From Tragulus kanchil (taxonomy: Eukaryota > Chordata > Mammalia > Artiodactyla > Tragulidae): a stretch of 64,000 nt of DNA. The stretch's first letter is position 1. Each line of letters opens with the position of its first letter. Position numbers and translations under genes: made by a program. The notes below the pieces were generated by a model. That model was given only the letters and a program-made list of their open reading frames with translations. It was not told where the DNA came from and ran no database searches. Shown here piece after piece: positions 11,201 through 26,200 of this stretch. The stretch spans positions 167,369,608 through 167,433,607 of the forward strand of contig JAIOJX010000024.1 of assembly GCA_022376925.1 (NCBI GenBank), read 5' to 3'.

Positions 11201-14200
11201 CACACAAATACACTGACAGCCATTTGTCCTTAATTGCCACACCTACCTTCTCATTATTTCCAAAAGGTCCAGCTGCAAGTTCAACCATGATACTCTCACC
11301 ATTCTAAAATTGAGAAGAAAGGTGAAAGAAACTGTTCAATCACTTACAGGTGACAATCTGCCAGTATTCATGATCTAATGCCATGGCTATGGCCTACTGC
11401 AAACTGATGAAAAGTCTACTGAAGATTGATTCTTTTTCCTAAAATGGTCTCTGCTGGAGTCATCCAAAACAAATTTCACCTAGCATGCTGCTCCACTTTA
11501 TCAGAGCTCAACAATTATCAGCAACTTACAAATAAACCACATAAAGGTTATTCAACTGAAGGTTTGAATACTAATATCCAGCATTTCTTCTAATGGGTTA
11601 TATATTTTAAGTGCTTCATACACTAAAAATGTCATTTTAATTTTTTTATGAAAAATATAACATAAAAAATACAAATAAATATATAAAACAAAATTTATTT
11701 TATTTATAAAAATTGCCATTTTTAGCAATAACAATGAACAGAGGCATAAGACATAGTAAAAATTTTTATATAAAAATTGGTAATAAGTATTTATGACTTT
11801 ATTTTAATATACATTTAGCCTTCCAGCTACTCACCACAATAACAATGAAGCCAAACTTGAAAAAATTCAGCTCTAAAGAACTTGAGAACATTTCTCTATT
11901 TTGACTCCTGTCCAGTTTCAACCCTGCCTATTTTTTATGCACCAATCAAAACATTAACCTTAGCTGAATTTTTTCTTGTGTATCCCCAAGGTCTTTTGCG
12001 GGAGCTATGTGAGAAGTCATGGAAAAGTTCTTTCCTGACAGACAGACAAGCCTACTGGGGAGTTAGATATAGCAAGCTGAGACCGCATGGGCATCCATCC
12101 TACACTTCATGTTATAATAAACACATGCCCCAAAGAGGTCATGAAAAGATAGATAACTGTTGAGTTTTAGGAGAATTTGATTAGCTATACTATTTTCCAT
12201 GTGTGTGAGGTGCATAGAAGAAATTACTTGAGTGTTTTTAGGAGGACATCACTGATACCTGAGCTGAGCAGAAAAAAGATAAAATCTTTGGCTACAGAAA
12301 TCTTTTCCTCATGTTAAGCTTATAACTTAACATGAGGAGTTTATAACTAATATTAAACACAGGTCCTTATAGCAAACTCCCATTATGTGGTTCAATTTCC
12401 AGATAAAGGGTTTGTTTTGGTTCATTTTCAAATTGTTATTTATAACTGAAGACCATTACTGATATTTTCTCATACATTCAAAGATATCTATCTGAGTAAC
12501 TACTATTTGCAAGACACTGTCTCAAGCATGGTGGTGGGTGAAGAAAATACTGAAGACAGGTTCTTACTCCCTCTATTCCTGTGGCTACCAACTGTGCCAA
12601 CTCGTTAAAAGTCTACTAATACCAGGGGCAAGAACATATTTAGAATGTCCAGTATTTAATCCATAAAGTTTTCAGTGAAAACCACAAAAATCAGAAATCA
12701 TGTGTCTGATTCTCATTTTGATTTGCTTAACAAACTGGATTGAGAAACCGGTGTTAAGGTAAATCTGTAACAGTGAACTCCAACAAGCACTTCAGTATTT
12801 GTCATTCGATCAGATTACTAGAAGTCACATTTCTGCTCAATGGGAACAAAAATGGGAAAAAAAAGAGGAAAAAATCCCTATGCATAGAAGAAAAAGGACT
12901 CAAAGGCATCATTACTATTATCCTATACCTTTAAGATCCACTTGATGAACCAAACTTGAAAAATTCAGCTCTAAAGAAGTTGAGAACATTTCTCTATTTT
13001 GACTCCTGTCCAGTTTCAACCCTGCCTATTTTTTATGCACCAATCAAAACATTAACCTTAGCTGAATTTTTTCTTGTGTATCCCCAAGGTCTTTATGGGA
13101 GCTATGTGAGAAGTCATGGAAAAGTTCTTTCCTGACAGACAGACAAGCCTACTGGGGAGTTAGATATAGCAAGCTGAGACCGCATGGGCATCCATCCTAC
13201 ACTTCATGTTATAATAAACACATGCCCCAAAGAGGTCATGAAAAGATAGATAACTGTTGAGTTTTAGGAGAATTTGATTAGCTATACTATTTTCCATGTG
13301 TGTGAGGTGCATAGAAGAAATTACTTGAGTGTTTTTAGGAGGACATCACTGATACCTGAGCTGAGCAGAAAAAAGATAAAATCTTTGGCTACAGAAATCT
13401 TTTCCTCATGTTAAGCTTATAACTTAACATGAGGAGTTTATAACTAATATTAAACACAGGTCCTTATAGCAAACTCCCATTATGTGGTTCAATTTCCAGA
13501 TAAAGGGTTTGTTTTGGTTCATTTTCAAATTGTTATTTATAACTGAAGACCATTACTGATATTTTCTCATACATTCAAAGATATCTATCTGAGTAACTAC
13601 TATTTGCAAGACACTGTCTCAAGCATGGTGGTGGGTGAAGAAAATACTGAAGACAGGTTCTTACTCCCTCTATTCCTGTGGCTACCAACTGTGCCAACTC
13701 GTTAAAAGTCTACTAATACCAGGGGCAAGAACATATTTAGAATGTCCAGTATTTAATCCATAAAGTTTTCAGTGAAAACCACAAAAATCAGAAATCATGT
13801 GTCTGATTCTCATTTTGATTTGCTTAACAAACTGGATTGAGAAACCGGTGTTAAGGTAAATCTGTAACAGTGAACTCCAACAAGCACTTCAGTATTTGTC
13901 ATTCGATCAGATTACTAGAAGTCACATTTCTGCTCAATGGGAACAAAAATGGGAAAAAAAAGAGGAAAAAATCCCTATGCATAGAAGAAAAAGGACTCAA
14001 AGGCATCATTACTATTATCCTATACCTTTAAGATCCTGAAGCGGATGTGTAGGGAATGGACATAGTTTGTTAGCAGACACGTTTTGCACTGATAAAGTGA
14101 TACTAGTGTTAAAACAGAATGGAACATTTACTTTTACAAAAGAGTTTAGCTATAGTTTTTAGCTATGTTGACTGTGCAATGTATGTGTTGCATGGTATGA

Positions 14201-17200
14201 CTGTTAATCCAAGGGAGTGGCTTTGTAGACAGAGTGCTTTACTTTCATTATGAGATCTGCGATGGAGTGACATCACAGAAACATTTTTTTTAACCAAACA
14301 AACCAACGCAAGCTAGAGCAGCTTTAGATAAGCTTTAAAATATGCTTTAGCTAGCAAATGAACAGTTATTCTTATAACTCATAACACTAGTTCTATGCTT
14401 TTTTAGGTTACTATTGGAAAAAGCCAGATGGCTCACCACTAAAGCATGGAAAGGGGCCAGTATTTTGGGACAGTTAACTACACTTGTTGTAATTTTAGCT
14501 CCCTCCTGGGACACATGTTAGTCTTATGTCATCATAGCAAATATCAGAAATGCAGAGATTTCACAGATAGTAGGGGCTAAAGAGTAAAGAACTGGGCTTC
14601 CCTGGTGGTCCAGTGGGTAAGGACGCCGCCTTGCAGTGCAAGGGGCGCCAGTTCGATCCCTGGCCTGGGAAGATCCCACGTGCCTCGGAGGAGCTGGACC
14701 GATGTGTCCAATCACCAAGCCGGAGCTCTGGAGTGCACGCGCCCAGAGCCGGTGCTCTGCTATGAGACAGGCCGCCGCGATGGGAGGCCCACAGGCGCCA
14801 AAGAACAATGACGGATGTTTCCAATGTCTGACTAATACCAGGGCAAGAACATATTTAGAATGTCCAGTATTTAATCCATAAAGTTTTCAGTGAAAACCAC
14901 AAAAATCAGAAATCATGTGTCTGATTCTCATTTTGATTTGCTTAACAAACTGGATTGAGAAACCGGTGTTAAGGTAAATCTGTAACAGTGAACTCCAACA
15001 AGCACTTCAGTATTTGTCATTCGATCAGATTACTAGAAGTCACATTTCTGCTCAATGGGAACAAAAATGGGAAAAAAAAGAGGAAAAAATCCCTATGCAT
15101 AGAAGAAAAAGGACTCAAAGGCATCATTACTATTATCCTATACCTTTAAGATCCTGAAGCGGATGTGTGGGGAATGGACATAGTTTGTTAGCAGACACGT
15201 TTTGCACTGATAAAGTGATACTAGTGTTAAAACAGAATGGAACATTTACTTTTACAAAAGAGTTTAGCTATAGTTTTTAGCTATGTTGACTGTGCAATGT
15301 ATGTGTTGCATGGTATGACTGTTAATCCAAGGGAGTGGCTTTGTAGACAGAGTGCTTTACTTTCATTATGAGATCTGCGATGGAGTGACATCACAGAAAC
15401 ATTTTTTTTAACCAAACAAACCAACGCAAGCTAGAGCAGCTTTAGATAAGCTTTAAAATATGCTTTAGCTAGCAAATGAACAGTTATTCTTATAACTCAT
15501 AACACTAGTTCTATGCTTTTTTAGGTTACTATTGGAAAAAGCCAGATGGCTCACCACTAAAGCATGGAAAGGGGCCAGTATTTTGGGACAGTTAACTACA
15601 CTTGTTGTAATTTTAGCTCCCTCCTGGGACACATGTTAGTCTTATGTCATCATAGCAAATATCAGAAATGCAGAGATTTCACAGATAGTAGGGGCTAAAG
15701 AGTAAAGAACTGGGCTTCCCTGGTGGTCCAGTGGGTAAGGACGCCGCCTTGCAGTGCAAGGGGCGCCAGTTCGATCCCTGGCCTGGGAAGATCCCACGTG
15801 CCTCGGAGGAGCTGGACCGATGTGTCCAATCACCAAGCCGGAGCTCTGGAGTGCACGCGCCCAGAGCCGGTGCTCTGCTATGAGACAGGCCGCCGCGATG
15901 GGAGGCCCACAGGAGCCAAAGAACAAAGACGGATGAAAATAGAGAAATGAAAGACCAATAGAAGTGGCCCACCCGCTCCCCGCCCCTCCCCACCCCCGCC
16001 CAAATAAATAAATAAATAAATAAATAAATAAAAAAGAGTAAAGAACTACTAAGTGAAAAAGCATAATTAAAATCTTCCTAAATACATAAGAGTGACAAAG
16101 TATAAAGAAATGATCCAAAGTTACAAAGAAAGACTCAAAGGGGGAAAAGAAGAAGAATTAAGCAATAATTAATAATATATTCACAAGAACGAGCCTGGAG
16201 GGAAGGCGGGTTTGGGGGAGAATGGATGCATGAACACGGCCGAGCCCCTGCACTGCTCACCTGAAACCATCACAGAGCTGTTAACTGGTTACACCCCAAT
16301 GGAAATGCTTTTGATGTTAAAAGAAAACAATATATTCATGAGACAGGAACAGGGACAAGGCAGAAAAACCAGGCGGATGATGAAGGCACACCACATTCAT
16401 CCAACATCTCGCCCTCATTCTAAGAGCACCATGATTTTATTGAGGAGCTAGTGGAACAGCTGGGAATAGACGACCTAGGAACTTCTAGCTGCTATGATTC
16501 TCACGGCAATAGTCTGAGATAATGAACAGGCAGACAGCAGCGGAAAGGAAAATTCCCTGCCGCTGGGTGAGTGTCTCCTGCGGTCAGGCCCACCCTGCCA
16601 CTTGCATGTATATTCTGGGTAGATGACCTCTTCCGGTATGATGCTAGCAATGAAACTGGGGTTCCCAGATGGCTCACCACTAAAGCATGGAAAGGCCAGT
16701 ATTTTGGGACAGTTAACTACACTTGTTGTAATTTTAGCTCCCTCCTGGGACACATGTTAGTCTTATGTCATCATAGCAAATATCAGAAATGCAGAGATTT
16801 CACAGATAGTAGGGGCTAAAGAGTAAAGAACTGGGCTTCCCTGGTGGTCCAGTGGGTAAGGACACTGTCTTGCAGTGCAAGGGGCGCCAGTTCGATCCCT
16901 GGCCTGGGAAGATCCCACGTGCCTCGGAGGAGCTGGACCGATGTGTCCAATCACCAAGCCGGAGCTCTGGAGTGCACGCGCCCAGAGCCGGTGCTCTGCT
17001 ATGAGACAGGCCGCCGCGATGGGAGGCCCACAGGAGCCAAAGAACAAAGACGGATGAAAATAGAGAAATGAAAGACCAATAGAAGTGGCCCACCCGCTCC
17101 CCGCCCCTCCCCACCCCCGCCCAAATAAATAAATAAATAAATAAATAAATAAAAAAGAGTAAAGAACTACTAAGTGAAAAAGCATAATTAAAATCTTCCT

Positions 17201-20200
17201 AAATACATAAGAGTGACAAAGTATAAAGAAATGATCCAAAGTTACAAAGAAAGACTCAAAGGGGGAAAAGAAGAAGAATTAAGCAATAATTAATAATATA
17301 TTCACAAGAACGAGCCTGGAGGGAAGGCGGGTTTGGGGGAGAATGGATGCATGAACACGGCCGAGCCCCTGCACTGTTCACCTGAAACCATCACAGAGCT
17401 GTTAACTGGTTACACCCCAATGGAAATGCTTTTGATGTTAAAAGAAAACAATATATTCATGAGACAGGAACAGGGACAAGGCAGAAAAACCAGGCGGATG
17501 ATGAAGGCACACCACATTCATCCAACATCTCGCCCTCATTCTAAGAGCACCATGATTTTATTGAGGAGCTAGTGGAACAGCTGGGAATAGACGACCTAGG
17601 AACTTCTAGCTGCTATGATTCTCACGGCAATAGTCTGAGATAATGAACAGGCAGACAGCAGCGGAAAGGAAAATTCCCTGCCGCTGGGTGAGTGTCTCCT
17701 GCGGTCAGGCCCACCCTGCCACTTGCATGTATATTCTGGGTAGATGCGACCTCTTCCATATAGAAAGGTTAGGGTGGATTCTGGCAGTAGCAACCAAAAG
17801 AAATTCTACTGATGAAAAGAGAGGACAGAATGCTAGCAACCCTCCCTTATTCAAATGATTAGGAAACTGAGAGCTAAGTGACTAGCAGCACAGGGTTATA
17901 AAGTTACAGATCTACACTTTAGGTCTTCAGACTTTCAGTGTTACGCTGTTTCTTAGTCTCACACCAGGGTGCCAGAAATGAAAGAAGTAAGGATACCTTT
18001 TCATTCTTTTTGCTGTCTAGATTATCTACAGCAAATATTTGTTTTATAAAAATAAGAAAAGTTACTGTAAAATGGACTGAAAGAAAATTCATAAACATTT
18101 TCATGTTTACATCAACCAGGAGACATTTTTTAATTTAGCAGAATGGAGTAAAGGCTTAAAAATATCCTCTATCAAAAGGCCAATTTTAATGACAATTCTC
18201 TTAAGAGAATCAGAACTCAGTCAATGGCAAACATCTGGAAAATCGATACTCTAAGAGAATGTTTAAGATTCTCGTCATTTAGTAGGTTTCCCATGCATTT
18301 CAAAAATATCATACCTTCAAAAATAAAAATTAAAAAAAAAGAGGAAAAATATCATACCTTTGTGATGAATGGTGTTATGAAAACAAAAAATACATCATAA
18401 AGGAGGAGAAGGCCTAGAAGTATCACACATGACTGTTGAATAAAGAAACAAATTTAAAGTCAGACTTCTCATAACAAAATTAAGAGATATCATTCTGCAA
18501 ATACAAAAACATGTAACAATTTCATTTTAAAAAAGCCCCAAAACTAATGAGACAGGAACAGGGACAAGGCAGAAAAACCAGGCGGATGATGAAGGCACAC
18601 CACATTCATCCAACATCTCGCCCTCATTCTAAGAGCACCATGATTTTATTGAGGAGCTAGTGGAACAGCTGGGAATAGACGACCTAGGAACTTCTAGCTG
18701 CTATGATTCTCACGGCAATAGTCTGAGATAATGAACAGGCAGACAGCAGCGGAAAGGAAAATTCCCTGCCGCTGGGTGAGTGTCTCCTGCGGTCAGGCCC
18801 ACCCTGCCACTTGCATGTATATTCTGGGTAGATGCGACCTCTTCCATATAGAAAGGTTAGGGTGGATTCTGGCAGTAGCAACCAAAAGAAATTCTACTGA
18901 TGAAAAGAGAGGACAGAATGCTAGCAACCCTCCCTTATTCAAATGATTAGGAAACTGAGAGCTAAGTGACTAGCAGCACAGGGTTATAAAGTTACAGATC
19001 TACACTTTAGGTCTTCAGACTTTCAGTGTTACGCTGTTTCTTAGTCTCACACCAGGGTGCCAGAAATGAAAGAAGTAAGGATACCTTTTCATTCTTTTTG
19101 CTGTCTAGATTATCTACAGCAAATATTTGTTTTATAAAAATAAGAAAAGTTACTGTAAAATGGACTGAAAGAAAATTCATAAACATTTTCATGTTTACAT
19201 CAACCAGGAGACATTTTTTAATTTAGCAGAATGGAGTAAAGGCTTAAAAATATCCTCTATCAAAAGGCCAATTTTAATGACAATTCTCTTAAGAGAATCA
19301 GAACTCAGTCAATGGCAAACATCTGGAAAATCGATACTCTAAGAGAATGTTTAAGATTCTCGTCATTTAGTAGGTTTCCCATGCATTTCAAAAATATCAT
19401 ACCTTCAAAAATAAAAATTAAAAAAAAAGAGGAAAAATATCATACCTTTGTGATGAATGGTGTTATGAAAACAAAAAATACATCATAAAGGAGGAGAAGG
19501 CCTAGAAGTATCACACATGACTGTTGAATAAAGAAACAAATTTAAAGTCAGACTTCTCATAACAAAATTAAGAGATATCATTCTGCAAATACAAAAAAAC
19601 ATGTAACATATATTTGAACACTATTTTTAAGGCATGTAATGGTTATTACTACATATAGTCCTTTCTTTTTTTTGCCTCTAAGTCATCATTCATTCATTTC
19701 TTTTTTATGCTTTGGCCTGTGTAGACCTCCCATTGCAGTGGCCTCTCTAGTTGCAGAGCACTGGCTCTGGACGCATGTGCTCCAGAGTGCTGGCTCATAA
19801 CTGGACACACCAGCCCAGCCGATCCGTGGCACATGGTATCTTCCTGGGTCAGGGATCGAACCGGTGTCCCTTGCACTGCAAGGTGGACTCTACCCACTGG
19901 ACCACCACGGAAGTCCACTATTTGTAGTTTTATTCTACAAATCACATTAAAACTTTTATCTGCTTTAACTCGTTCTTTTCAAAAAGAATCACTGAACAAA
20001 AGGAATGTTCTTCTCTGAGTATTCGGTCTTGTACAGATTACATAAATTTGGCATACTGCTATCAATGATTAAAAACATTTTGGCTAGCAAATTAGGGATT
20101 GCCTGGGTTGGAGATTAGGACTGATTGCTAAAAGGTATGATAGAGCTTTGAACAAGATAAGAAATACTCTATAATCTATTCAGATGCTGGTTATAAAATT

Positions 20201-23200
20201 ACATACTTGTAAAGTTTCAATAATCTGTACACTTAAAGGAGGTACATTTAACTATATGTAAATTATACCTTAATAAAGTTGTTTTAAAAGAAAATAATGT
20301 TTTAGCTAGCAAAGTAGTACACTTTACCTTGAAGTTGGGTAACTTCAGAGTTTTAATTAGATTCAGACAGAAAGAAATTCCCAAGATATCCTGTAAAATC
20401 CAAGCCCACCTAAAATCAAAAGAAACTATTGTTTTACTCAGTTATTTTTAAATGGAAAATTTCAAAAGAAACAGATCACTAAAGTAATACTCTGCAATTG
20501 CTATGACTTGACTATTCAATTATTAAGTAGCAATTATAACAACAGAAAAACCTCTTATATTCTCCACATTTAGTAATTTACTGTTTTAATAGAATAATGA
20601 ATACTATTTGTACTAAGAAAAAGTTGAAAGGCTACGTCAGAAGAATGTGCATCAGACTTAAGTGCATATTTATCCTTAATCTTTGAATTTATACATGTCT
20701 CTTTTTTAGAAAGGTAGCTCATAACAAAGGATACTGATGTTAATGTATATCAAGATAGCTAAAACATAAAGAAAATGAGAGCTATACATCATACTCTACC
20801 AGAAACTGACAACTGACATGAATAATTATCAATTAATTATCACACCGAGAGCTGCTTAAATCTGTATGAACTTTGTTCCCCAATTTTAGGCCATTAAATC
20901 CTTTTGGGTTTTAATGATTTTATTAATAAAATGCTAAAATGTCCTTCTGGCTCTCCTTCCTGCAAATGGACAGAACTTATACATATTCTATCTCCTTCTT
21001 TCTCACATGAAAGTCAGCATACACTAGATATTCTTGCATATTTTGCTATTTTCACTTAAAAATATATCCTGCACACCAGTGTGTATCAGTGAACAGAGAC
21101 CCTCATTCTTTATAGCCGCACTGCACTCCATCGTGTGCTTACGTCACACTTCAGGGTAGGGTATTTTTGAATCCTATCTCAGCTGAGATGCTTAAATCCT
21201 AACTTATACTTTCTTCTCTAGACAACCTTAAACTCATCAGCACAAGATTTGTTCTGGGATAAGAGCAAAAAAAAAATCCATAATGAACAATTATCAAGGC
21301 AAGGTATGCAACTATCCATTCTTCGTCTAACCCAAAAGGAAATACGATGAGTAGTCATACCTATCTTCATTTCGAAATACAGCCCAAACAACAGCTACTG
21401 CTATGCATAGTCCAGAGAGAAAAATACGTCTTACTTCAACGCTTTTGCCACGACACGTAATCCTAAAAGACAGATTGAAACAGGTTAATCTACCCTACAG
21501 ATGAAACAGTGTTCACTTGATATTACAAATGAATGTTACCCACAGTGACAAGAAAACTTTTGAAATGTCAATTTAAAAGTCTTAAATACCATCTTAAATA
21601 CAATGAATGACACATAATAAAATACTTATCAGTTCTCCACAACTGTGCTGATGAAAATTCTTTATATCTACGTTGTCCAATATCATAGCCACCAGCCACA
21701 TGTGGTTATTTAGCATTTGAAATGTGGCGAATGAGACTAGGCAACTCAATTTTTAATTTCATTTAATTTTCATTATTTTTTTATTATTAATTTTAATTTT
21801 CATTATTTAACACTCCTGCTTTTCCTTGTATTGTTTTAAATAAGAGGCTTCCTTGTAAGAAATACATACGTGCATCGTCCACACTGTATCTTACGGACCA
21901 GTGCAGCAAGGCAGTTGTACAGACTCATCGCTGACGCTATGCAGAAAATTGCTATCATGACATAGACTAGAAAAAAAAGACACCAAATTATACGAGAACA
22001 AAGAAGAAAACATTTCTACAATTAACAGGAATTCTTTAGCTTTCTTACTGGATCATAACACTGTCAATGCAATGACCATAGCATAATTTGAATTGGTTAC
22101 TAAACTGAGAATATGTAAGTGAGGCATTTTATGTGTGTTTTAGATCCACTGCACACTGGTGGATTTCTTTAGGGGATGAAACTGGCTCTGCCTTTTTCTT
22201 TTCTTTTTAAAAAAAATTATTTTTTTTTAAATTGAGTAATAGTTGATTTACAATTTTGTGTTAGTTTCAGGTTTACCGCAAAGTGATTTAATTGTACACA
22301 CACATACATATATTTCAGATTCTTTTCCATTTAGGTTATTAGAAGATATGGAATATGGGTCCCTGTACTATACACTAAATCACTGTTCCTTATATCTATT
22401 TTATTGTATTTATATATATAATTTATTGATTTTTTATTTAACTATAGTTGATTTACAATATTGTATTAGCTTCAGGTGTACGGCTTCAGATTATTTTCCA
22501 CTATAAGTGATTACAAGATACTAAATATAGTTCCTGTGCTATATAGTAATTACTTGATGTTTATCTTTTTAATACACAGTGGTGTGTGCGTTTAATTCAG
22601 TACTCCTACTTCATCCCTCACTCTCCCTTTCCCCTTGGGTAATAACAACCATAAGATTCCTTTCTGTGCCTGTGAGTCTGATTCTAATTTGTAAGTAAGT
22701 TGAATTTTTTAATTCAAGTATTCCATTTAATGACACATAATAAAATACTTATCAGTTCTCCACAACTGTGCTGATGAAAATTCTTTATATCTACGTTGTC
22801 CAATATCATAGCCACCAGCCACATGTGGTTATTTAGCATTTGAAATGTGGCGAATGAGACTAGGCAACTCAATTTTTAATTTCATTTAATTTTCATTATT
22901 TTTTTATTATTAATTTTAATTTTCATTATTTAACACTCCTGCTTTTCCTTGTATTGTTTTAAATAAGAGGCTTCCTTGTAAGAAATACATACGTGCATCG
23001 TCCACACTGTATCTTACGGACCAGTGCAGCAAGGCAGTTGTACAGACTCATCGCTGACGCTATGCAGAAAATTGCTATCATGACATAGACTAGAAAAAAA
23101 AGACACCAAATTATACGAGAACAAAGAAGAAAACATTTCTACAATTAACAGGAATTCTTTAGCTTTCTTACTGGATCATAACACTGTCAATGCAATGACC

Positions 23201-26200
23201 ATAGCATAATTTGAATTGGTTACTAAACTGAGAATATGTAAGTGAGGCATTTTATGTGTGTTTTAGATCCACTGCACACTGGTGGATTTCTTTAGGGGAT
23301 GAAACTGGCTCTGCCTTTTTCTTTTCTTTTTAAAAAAAATTATTTTTTTTTAAATTGAGTAATAGTTGATTTACAATTTTGTGTTAGTTTCAGGTTTACT
23401 GCTAAATGATTTAATTGTACACACACATACATATATTTCAGATTCTTTTCCATTTAGGTTATTAGAAGATATGGAATATGGGTCCCTGTACTATACACTA
23501 AATCACTGTTCCTTATATCTATTTTATTGTATTTATATATATAATTTATTGATTTTTTATTTAACTATAGTTGATTTACAATATTGTATTAGCTTCAGGT
23601 GTACGGCTTCAGATTATTTTCCACTATAAGTGATTACAAGATACTAAATATAGTTCCTGTGCTATATAGTAATTACTTGATGTTTATCTTTTTAATACAC
23701 AGTGGTGTGTGCGTTTAATTCAGTACTCCTACTTCATCCCTCACTCTCCCTTTCCCCTTGGGTAATAACAACCATAAGATTCCTTTCTGTGCCTGTGAGT
23801 CTGATTCTAATTTGTAAGTAAGTTGATCTATATTATTTTTTAGATTCCACATGTGTGAAGCATGTTATATTTATCTGTCTGACTTAACATGATAATCTCT
23901 AGTACACATACAAACACACACACCATAAGTTCTTTATCCATTCATTTACTGATAGGCACTTAACACTGCTTCCATAATTCGGCTATTATAAATAATGCTT
24001 CAATAAGCCTAAGGTTGCATATATCTTTTCTGATTAGTTTTTTGTTTTCTTGGAATAAATACCCATAAGTGGAATTACTGGACCATATGGAAGCTCTAGC
24101 TTTAGTTCTTAAGGAACCTCCATACTGTTTTCCATAATGGCTGCCCCAATTTATATTCCCAACACTGCAGGAGGTTTCTCTTTTATCCACACCCTCATCA
24201 ACATTTCTCATTTGTATATTTTTTGAAGACGATCACTCTCTCAACAACATAAGAGAGGACTGACTATACACATGGACATTACCAGATGGTCGATACCGAA
24301 ATCAGACTGATTATATTATTTGCAGCCAAAGATGAAGAAATGCTATACAGTCAGCAAAAACAAGACTTGGAGCTGACTGTGGCTCAGATCATGAAATCCT
24401 TATTGCAAAATTCAGACTTAAATTGAAGAAAGTAGGGAAAACTACCAGGCCATTCAGGTATGACCTAAATCAAATCCTTCACGATTATACAGTGGAAGTC
24501 ACAAATAGACTCAAGGGATTAGATCCGATAGACAGGGTGCCTGAAGAGCTATGGACAGAGGTTCACAGCACTGTGCAGGAGGCAGGGATCAAGACCAGCC
24601 CCGAGAAATGGAAATGCAAAAAGGCAGAATGGCTGTCTGAGGAGGCCTTACGAATAGCTGAGAAAAGAAGAGAAGCAAAAGGCAAAGGAGAAAAGACACA
24701 CCCATCTGAATGCAGAGTTCAAGAGAATAGCAAGGAGAGATAAGAAAGCCTTCTTATCTACCCTTTCGCTTGGATGTAATATAGCGTAAAAACCTTTTAA
24801 TACACAGTGGTGTGTGCGTTTAATTCAGTACTCCTACTTCATCCCTCACTCTCCCTTTCCCCTTGGGTAATAACAACCATAAGATTCCTTTCTGTGCCTG
24901 TGAGTCTGATTCTAATTTGTAAGTAAGTTGATCTATATTATTTTTTAGATTCCACATGTGTGAAGCATGTTATATTTATCTGTCTGACTTAACATGATAA
25001 TCTCTAGTACACATACAAACACACACACCATAAGTTCTTTATCCATTCATTTACTGATAGGCACTTAACACTGCTTCCATAATTCGCTATTATAAATAAT
25101 GCTTCAATAAGCCTAAGGTTGCATATATCTTTTCTGATTAGTTTTTTGTTTTCTTGGAATAAATACCCATAAGTGGAATTACTGGACCATATGGAAGCTC
25201 TAGCTTTAGTTCTTAAGGAACCTCCATACTGTTTTCCATAATGGCTGCCCCAATTTATATTCCCAACACTGCAGGAGGTTTCTCTTTTATCCACACCCTC
25301 ATCAACATTTCTCATTTGTATATTTTTTGAAGACGATCACTCTCTCAACAACATAAGAGAGGACTGACTATACACATGGACATTACCAGATGGTCGATAC
25401 GAAATCAGACTGATTATATTATTTGCTGCCAAAGATGAAGAAATGCTATACAATCAGCAAAAACAAGACTTGGAGCTGACTGTGGCTCAGATCATGAAAT
25501 CCTTATTGCAAAATTCAGACTTAAATTGAAGAAAGTAGGGAAAACTACCAGGCCATTCAGGTATGACCTAAATCAAATCCTTCACGATTATACAGTGGAA
25601 GTCACAAATAGACTCAAGGGATTAGATCCGATAGACAGGGTGCCTGAAGAGCTATGGACAGAGGTTCACAGCACTGTGCAGGAGGCAGGGATCAAGACCA
25701 GCCCCGAGAAATGGAAATGCAAAAAGGCAGAATGGCTGTCTGAGGAGGCCTTACGAATAGCTGAGAAAAGAAGAGAAGCAAAAGGCAAAGGAGAAAAGAC
25801 ACACCCATCTGAATGCAGAGTTCAAGAGAATAGCAAGGAGAGATAAGAAAGCCTTCTTAAGTGAGCAGTGCAAAGAAGTAGAAGAAAACAACTGAATGGG
25901 AAAGACTAGAGATCTCTACAAGAAAATCAGAGATACCAAGGGAACATTCCATGCAAAGATGAGCACAATAAAGGACAGAAATCGTGTGGACCTAACAGAA
26001 GCAGAGGATATGAAGAAGAGGCAGCAAGAATACACAGAAGACCTATAAAAAAAGATCTTAACAAGTCCGATGACCACAACAGTGTGATCACTCCCCTAGA
26101 GCCAGACATTTAGAATGCGAGGTCAAGTGGGCCCCAGGAAGCATTACTATGAACAAAGCTAGTGGAGGTGATGGAACTCCAGAGGAGCTATTTCAAACAT

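Larger units (their letters stand above)
9959..12186 (+). repeat. Direct tandem duplication R4 (about 1.1 kb)
   Basis: Block 9959-11060 recurs at 11085-12186, with an offset of 1124-1126. Filler of 24 nt lies at 11061-11084. Both copies carry exon 11 and the AT-rich intron 10 stretch near 10430-10690. The candidate exon 11b lies just outside and is single-copy. Confidence 0.93.
15542..17757 (+). repeat. Direct tandem duplication R7 (about 1.1 kb)
   Basis: Block 15542-16634 recurs at 16675-17757, with an offset near 1121. The 16635-16674 junction holds about 40 nt of filler. The duplicated unit carries a SINE and an L1 3' end. Confidence 0.92.
17459..19608 (+). repeat. Direct tandem duplication R8 (about 1.07 kb)
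   Basis: Block 17459-18518 recurs at 18547-19608, with an offset of 1088, separated by 28 nt of filler. Exon 10 is in both copies. The 17459-17757 part is also in R7, so it is triplicated. Confidence 0.93.
21606..23826 (+). repeat. Direct tandem duplication R9 (about 1.1 kb)
   Basis: Block 21606-22703 recurs at 22729-23826, with an offset of 1123, separated by 25 nt of filler. Exon 7 and part of an antisense L1 3' end are duplicated. The copies differ at a small cluster near 22275-22285 against 23398-23408. Confidence 0.93.
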
